Below, piece by piece: positions 58,715-64,000 of a DNA stretch of 64,000 bases. Where the stretch lies: assembly GCF_020382885.2 (NCBI RefSeq), contig NC_058514.1, positions 67,001 to 131,000 of the forward strand, in the 5' to 3' direction. Below the pieces are notes generated by a model. That model was not told the DNA's origin and searched no databases. It was given only the letters and a program-made list of their open reading frames with translations. Every line of letters starts with the position of its first letter. Positions within the stretch are counted from its first letter, which is position 1. The position numbers and the translations under genes were made by a program. The DNA is from Scatophagus argus (taxonomy: Eukaryota; Chordata; Actinopteri; Scatophagidae).

Positions 58715-60811
58715 CACGACCGGATCAGAGCTCCGAAACCCCCATCGTTCATCCTCCGGTTCTCCATCACCCGAAAGTGACCGAGCGAGTCTACAGGCTA
58801 GTCTCAGGCCTGTGGAGACCCCTGCTGGAGGACGAAGACACTGCGCCAGTGAACAGGACCACAAGGTACCTAACTGTTTTAGGCTATTAAACATAAACAT
58901 ATTAACATATATACATGAAAATCAAAAACAAAAACGAAACACGTGAATGATTAAATGATAAAGCAAACAACAAAGAAGGTAAGAAGATTACAGAAGTTTG
59001 AATTGAGTAGAAATAAAATCAACAATCAATCATCATGTGGTAACAAACACAATTACAATCAATACTCTGATAAATTTCAAAAGATATTTTGTGTTGTTGC
59101 TGCTTTTTATGTCATGTCTTTACTAAAGATTTGAAATTCATTTGAATCTCATGAAGAAATTGAAATTCAAATTGAGTCTGAGTCTTCAGTGGGCCCCTGT
59201 GCTGTGGAAGACGTCCTGCCTCGTTCCTGTGCCAAAGACGCCACGTCCTGGTGGCTTCAAGGACTACAGACCCTTGGCTTTGACCTCCCACATTATGAAG
59301 ACCCTGGAGAGAGCAGCTAAGGCCTATGGTTAGGCCACTCCTGGACCCCTCCAGTTCACCTACCAGCCCTGACTGGGAGTTGAGGACACCATCATCTACT
59401 TGCTGAAATGTTTCTACGCCCACCTGGACAAGATAATTAGCACTGCGAGGGTCATGTATTTTGACCTTTCTAGTACATTTAACACAGTCTGTCCAGCTCT
59501 ACCAGGGGAGAAGCTAACAGCAACGCAAGTGGATGAAACACCTAGATGCCCCACTCATGTCCTGGATTGACTACATGACAGGCAGACCTCAGGGGACTGT
59601 GCTTTCTGCCTTCCTCTTCAGCTTCTACACCACGGACTTCAACTACTGCACAGTCCTGCTGTCTTAAAACGTTCACTGATGACTTGGCACATGTGAGCAC
59701 CACCGCCCACTTCCTGTCTCATCACCACCTGAGATTCTTTAATATTGGCCATAGTTGGATGTATCAGCAAGGGTGATAAGACTAACTGTGGACAACTTTG
59801 TCACATGGTGTGAGCAAAACCATCTGCAGCTGAATATGACAAAGACCAAAGAACTGGTGACAGACCTGAGGAGGACCGTTGACACACATGTTCATCCAGG
59901 GGACTGCAGTGGACATTGTAGATACAAATATCTGGGAGTGTACATAGACAGTAAACTGGACTGGACTAAGAACTCTGATGCTGAGCTGCCTCAACTTCCT
60001 GAGGAGGCTCAGGTAATTTAACATCTACTGGACGATGCTGAGGATGTTCTATGAGTCTGCTGTGCCCAGTGTTGTTGCTGTTTGCTGTTGTGTGCTGTGG
60101 CAGCAGGTTGACTCATTAAACTGATTCAGAAAGCCCATGATGTGGTGGGGGTGGAGCTGGACTCTCGGTCGGTGGTGTCAGAAAGGAGGATGCTGTCTAA
60201 GTTACACACTATCTTGGACAGTGTCTCCCACCCGGTCCATGGTGTCCTGGTCAGGTACAGGACAGACCGAGTCCACCGTGATCCTTCACAGAGCAGCACA
60301 GGACATCAGTGGACATCAGACTTTACAAATCAGACTGAGAGACTGCAGTCTCACTGTGTTTGCTGCTCTATTTTGCACACATCCTTTTTATATTTATTTT
60401 ATGTTTATTTTCATATTCTAGACATATTTTTGCATCTACTTTAATCATAATACTTTGGCCTGTAGATTTCTAATCTTGGCCGGAGCAACTTTAACAAACA
60501 CAATTTCCTCCAGGGATCAATAAAGTATCTCTGATCTTTTCTCTACATTTTTTTACTGCAAAAATAAAATCAAACAAGTCTGAACTACTTTCATAAAAAC
60601 ATTAACATTATAATGACATGCAAAAGATTAAAAAATTTACAAATCTAGGAGAACACTATGACAACTGTGAAATGAGCAAAAGTCAGCTTAACACTGTTTT
60701 TTTAATTTTGAAAAGGTCTCTGCCGGATGTGTAAAGAGCACGTTCCGGGAGTTAGCCGGGTGTCAGTCCGGTAGTCGATTCAGTCTCTCTGTTGTCACCA
60801 GATCGCTCATC
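58715..60811. promoter_or_regulatory. Divergent upstream region of dennd6b and lta4h
   Basis: dennd6b and lta4h start codons diverge across 2.1 kb. The dennd6b side is CpG-rich near 58570-58820. Most of the middle is an L2/Rex1-like LINE relic (59170-60537). The last 90 bp before the lta4h ATG are GC-rich and probably contain its leader. Confidence 0.5.
59170..60537 (+). pseudogene. L2/Rex1-like (CR1-group) LINE, 5'-truncated and decayed
   Basis: The plus strand shows reverse-transcriptase pieces in order: VPVPKTPRPGGFKDYRPLAL and TSHIMKTLERA near 59220-59320; a degraded DFSSAFNT-like block near 59460; WCEQNHLQLNMTKTKELVTD near 59810; and KYLGVYIDSKLDWTKNSDA near 59925. The 3' end has CAATTTCCTCCAGGGATCAA followed by TAAAGTATCT, typical of this group. 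Frames are broken several times and the 5' half is missing. This is ordinary dead-on-arrival LINE sequence. Confidence 0.85.
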
Positions 60812-63800
60812 ATGTCTGCGGATCCGTGCTCCTTCTCCTCATTCACCAGGTGCGTCACTAAGCACCTAAATCTGTCCTTCCACCTGGACTTCGACAGACA
60901 TGTCATCAAAGCCAAGGTGGAGCTCACCGTGGAGGCTCTGGAGGACCGTTTTTCTGCTCTGGTAACGTTAACGCAGCCCGGTGCTTAGCACTGGGACAAC
61001 TGGCTATTAGCCTCAAAGCTAGCAGCTCATTAATTCAATGCAGAACGAGCAAAGTTTCATGATTTCACACCGTGTTTCTGGTCCCCGAAGGGGTCTTTTA
61101 ATAAAACTTTAATAAACATTGAAATGTCAAACTCCAAAGAAATCTGACGTTTAATTGTGATTTCACTCTTCATAGAGTTTAGACTTTAAATGACAGCATT
61201 TCAGAATGAAGTTTGGTGTGACATAGCTAACTGACTGAATGTAATGGAGCCACTGATTCTGGACTTTGACTTTATCCGATCTGGCAGGACAGGTATTCTC
61301 CCCTGAGATTGGAATGTTGATCAGGTGTACAGCAGAGCTTACTTTCATTTTAGTGAAACATTTAGCAGTTTAATGAGCTGAGCTTCTTTGTCAAAACGCC
61401 ATAAAGTAGTTTGCCGGTCAGTCAGAATTCTGTTGATCCTAAATATGGATGAATGCACAGGTTTTAACACTGGTTTTTTAGGTGTGTTTTATCAGATTAT
61501 AAATAGGTATGGTAGTAGTCTTAAGCAAAAGAGCTGTTAATCTGTCTGTTTTTTTAACCGAGTTTGGTGCGGTGTATTTGAGATTTAAGACAGACTGAAC
61601 TTATCGGGGTTGTTTTCTGTTGGACTTTGATTTGAAGGCTGATTTGTCAGTACAGGTGTGTGACTAAGGTCAGAGGATGACAGGTGAGTGTTTATCAGCA
61701 GGTATGTCACAGATTGCTGACTCAGGGCTGACATTAATCTCAGAACCTCATCAGTAAAAGTATTGTTTTGTCTGCTGCAGACTTTGGACACCAAAGACCT
61801 GAAGATCATTTCAGTGAGTGCCAATGGACAAGCGGCCCAGTTTACAATGGGCCCCAAACACAGGATCAAGGGGACGCCACTGGACATCACGTTGCCTTTT
61901 GACCTCTCCAGGTGACCGCTTCTTCTCTTTCTTCCTTTAACATCTTTTCAAAAACAAATTGCAGTTAATGTATTTGTGTTGTGGACCAATCAGAGGGCAG
62001 CATGTGATTGTGGAGGTGACTTATGAGACGTCTCCATCAGCATCAGCTCTGCAGTGGCTCACACCTGAACAGACTGCTGGGAAGAAACAGCCGTACCTGT
62101 TCAGCCAATGTCAGGTGTGTGTGTGTGTGTGTTTTTCTGTCTGAGGTCCACTGATGATGAAAAGTTGTTGTGTAATGAAATCTTGTGTAAGTTAGACATT
62201 TTAGCAGAAGTTAAAGTTTCATCATAACAAACGTCTGCAATGTTTGTTCTCTAAAACCTTTTTCCTTTCAAACTGCCGTCTTTGTTTCATTTTCTTGTGG
62301 TTATGATCTCCAAATGAGTTGATTTAGTCAGAATCAGAATACTTTAGTGATTCCTGGGGGAAATTGGATGTCTCTGAGTTTCTTCTGTTGACAGCAAGTA
62401 TTTTGCTCCTCTGTGAGTGTTTGTCCTCTGTGATGTTTATGTTGATATTATGAATGAACGTTCTGAAGACAAAAGATTGTGTATTCAAGCCCAGCGGTCA
62501 GATTATCAGATCAAACTGATTAAATTAGAAACATCAGCAGAGCAGAATGTCAGCATGACAGATGAACCTTATTGGCTGAAGGTAAAAACACAAATACAAT
62601 TCATTGTGTTGTCTCACAGGCTCATCACTGCAGGAGTATGGTTCCCTGTCAGGACAGCCCATCTGTCAAACACACCTACTATGCTCAGGTAACACACACA
62701 CACATCTGTTGGACGGTGTGTCTGCAGACCATCAGTCACTCGAGAAGCTGTGACCTGCGTTTTGTCTCTCAGGTGTCTGTGCCTAAAGATCTGGTGGCTG
62801 TGATGAGTGCAGTGAGAGACGGACAGGAAGTTGATCCTCAGGACAACAACCGTATCATCTACAGATTCAGACAGCCAGTCAGTCCACTCTTCTCCTCCTC
62901 TTTATTGATGATAATGACTCTGACTTAGCAGACATGTCGTTTGGTGTAAACACGTCAATGAATCAGAGATGTTTATTCAACACCTGCACATCAGTTAATC
63001 GAGTCACTCTGACCTTTGACCCCAGGTGCCCATGCCTTCTTACCTGATAGCCATCGTGGTGGGAGCTCTTGAAAGCAGGTACTCCCTGCCTTACCTTCTC
63101 ATTGTTGTCATCATCTCACCTGCAGCAGGTAAGCAGTGTTTCTGTGCTCTGATTGGCTGACAGGGAGATCGGACCAAGGTCCAGAGTCTGGTCTGAGAAA
63201 GAGTTTGTGGATAAAGCAGCATATGAGTTCTCTGAGGTGAGTAACAAACATCATGAAGAGCCTGAAACCACTGGACCTTCAGTGTAGAGAAGCCAATGCA
63301 GGAGAAATATGTTCTTGTGAGAACGTGTGCAGCAGCTTTCTGGATTGGCTGGAGAGTCTTTAGAGGCTGACTGGGGCCGTCTGAGTTCATCAGGCTTTGA
63401 AGTAACAAATATGTACTTTACGTGCATGCATTCATGTCATCCACAGAATGTTTCAGTTCAAATGATTTCAGTGTTTATGAGTTTAATTACTGTTCATGTG
63501 TCTGTGATGTCCCCATCAGACAGAGACCATGTTGAAGACAGCTGAGGACCTCGCAGGACCATATGTTTGGGGTCAGTATGACATCCTGGTTCTTCCTCCA
63601 TCTTTCCCATATGGAGGCATGGAGAACCCATGTCTGACCTTCGCTACGCCAACACTGCTGGTACACACACACACACACACGCATTATTACAGAAAGACAT
63701 CTGACAGCATCTCGTGAGTGTTGATCATGACTGTGTCTGTCTATTCACAGGCGGGAGACAAATCTCTGTCCAATGTGAGTAAATACTTCCACTCTGAGAG

Positions 63801-63937
63801 TGGAAAACTGTTTGTTTCTCTGGGTGTTCGTGTGTTCAGGTGTTCATGTGTTGTTCCTCCTGTCAGGTGATTGCTCATGAGATCTCCCATAGCTGGACTG
63901 GGAATCTGGTTACCAATAAGACCTGGGAACACTTCTG
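60812..63937 (+). CDS. lta4h: Leukotriene A4 hydrolase, first ten exons (cut by window end)
   Basis: Exons are 60812-60961, 61781-61911, 61994-62114, 62620-62688, 62773-62877, 63026-63078, 63164-63236, 63520-63660, 63751-63774 and 63867-63937; the rest is off the right edge. The product starts [20 protein letters not shown] and matches LTA4H across the N-terminal saddle domain ([40 protein letters not shown]). It reaches the catalytic domain with the aminopeptidase GMEN motif ([11 protein letters not shown]) and the zinc HEXXH site ([13 protein letters not shown]). LTA4H is a cytosolic M1 metalloenzyme that makes leukotriene B4 from LTA4 and also trims peptides. The rest of the zinc site (the downstream Glu) is beyond the window. 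All splice sites are GT-AG. Confidence 0.96.
62328..62372 (+). repeat. Short LINE 3'-tail remnant
   Basis: GTCAGAATCAGAATACTTTA followed by GTGATTCCTGGGGGAAATTG, a diverged copy of the tail module seen elsewhere in the window. It is in lta4h intron 3. Confidence 0.45.
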
Positions 63938-64000
63938 GTAAACAAACACACCGAACAGTTTCTTTCATGAAGACTTGATTTATATTTTTTTTCACCTGGT

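Overview
The window is vertebrate nuclear DNA from a ray-finned fish, almost certainly a teleost. It has small-exon genes with GT-AG introns, a UV cone opsin, and teleost repeats (Rex3, an L2/Rex1-like LINE, tRNA-derived SINEs, hAT and Tc1 relics, a BEL/Pao LTR element). Ten protein genes are assigned by family; one further small secreted-protein gene is unassigned. Nearly all exon ends were set by hand from splice sites and reading frame.

Layout, left to right: tnpo3 first exon (-, the rest lies off the left edge); opn1sw1, the SWS1 UV opsin (+, 5 exons); calumenin (-, 6 coding exons plus a probable leader exon), tail to tail with the opsin; a complete 14-exon carnitine acetyltransferase paralogue (-), whose intron 8 holds a Rex3 LINE, two SINEs and a hAT MITE; a small secreted-protein candidate (-, 4 exons, TATA box); a broken BEL/Pao LTR element with both LTRs and a 5-bp target duplication; atp6v1f (-) head to head with lamtor4 (+); arf5 (-) head to head with gcc1 (+); dennd6b (-, 20 exons), tail to tail with gcc1; a decayed L2/Rex1-like LINE; and the first ten exons of lta4h (+), cut by the right edge. 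The tnpo3/opn1sw1/calu/atp6v1f and arf5/gcc1 neighbourhoods correspond to human 7q32.

The genes are mostly independent housekeeping or tissue genes, but two head-to-head pairs make functional sense. atp6v1f and lamtor4 encode a V-ATPase subunit and a Ragulator subunit, which meet on the lysosome. arf5 and gcc1 encode a Golgi GTPase and a Golgi golgin.

The most interesting object is the carnitine acetyltransferase paralogue. It is full length (640 aa), all 14 exons join in frame, and it keeps the catalytic His and the CoA-phosphate lysines. Yet all three residues known to hold the carnitine carboxylate, and other acceptor-pocket residues, are replaced. It may use a different acceptor. Other points of note: a SINE sharing its 3' tail with Rex3, a hAT MITE in the opsin 3' UTR, complementary dinucleotide repeats flanking an exon, and a signal peptide coded by a trinucleotide-like repeat.
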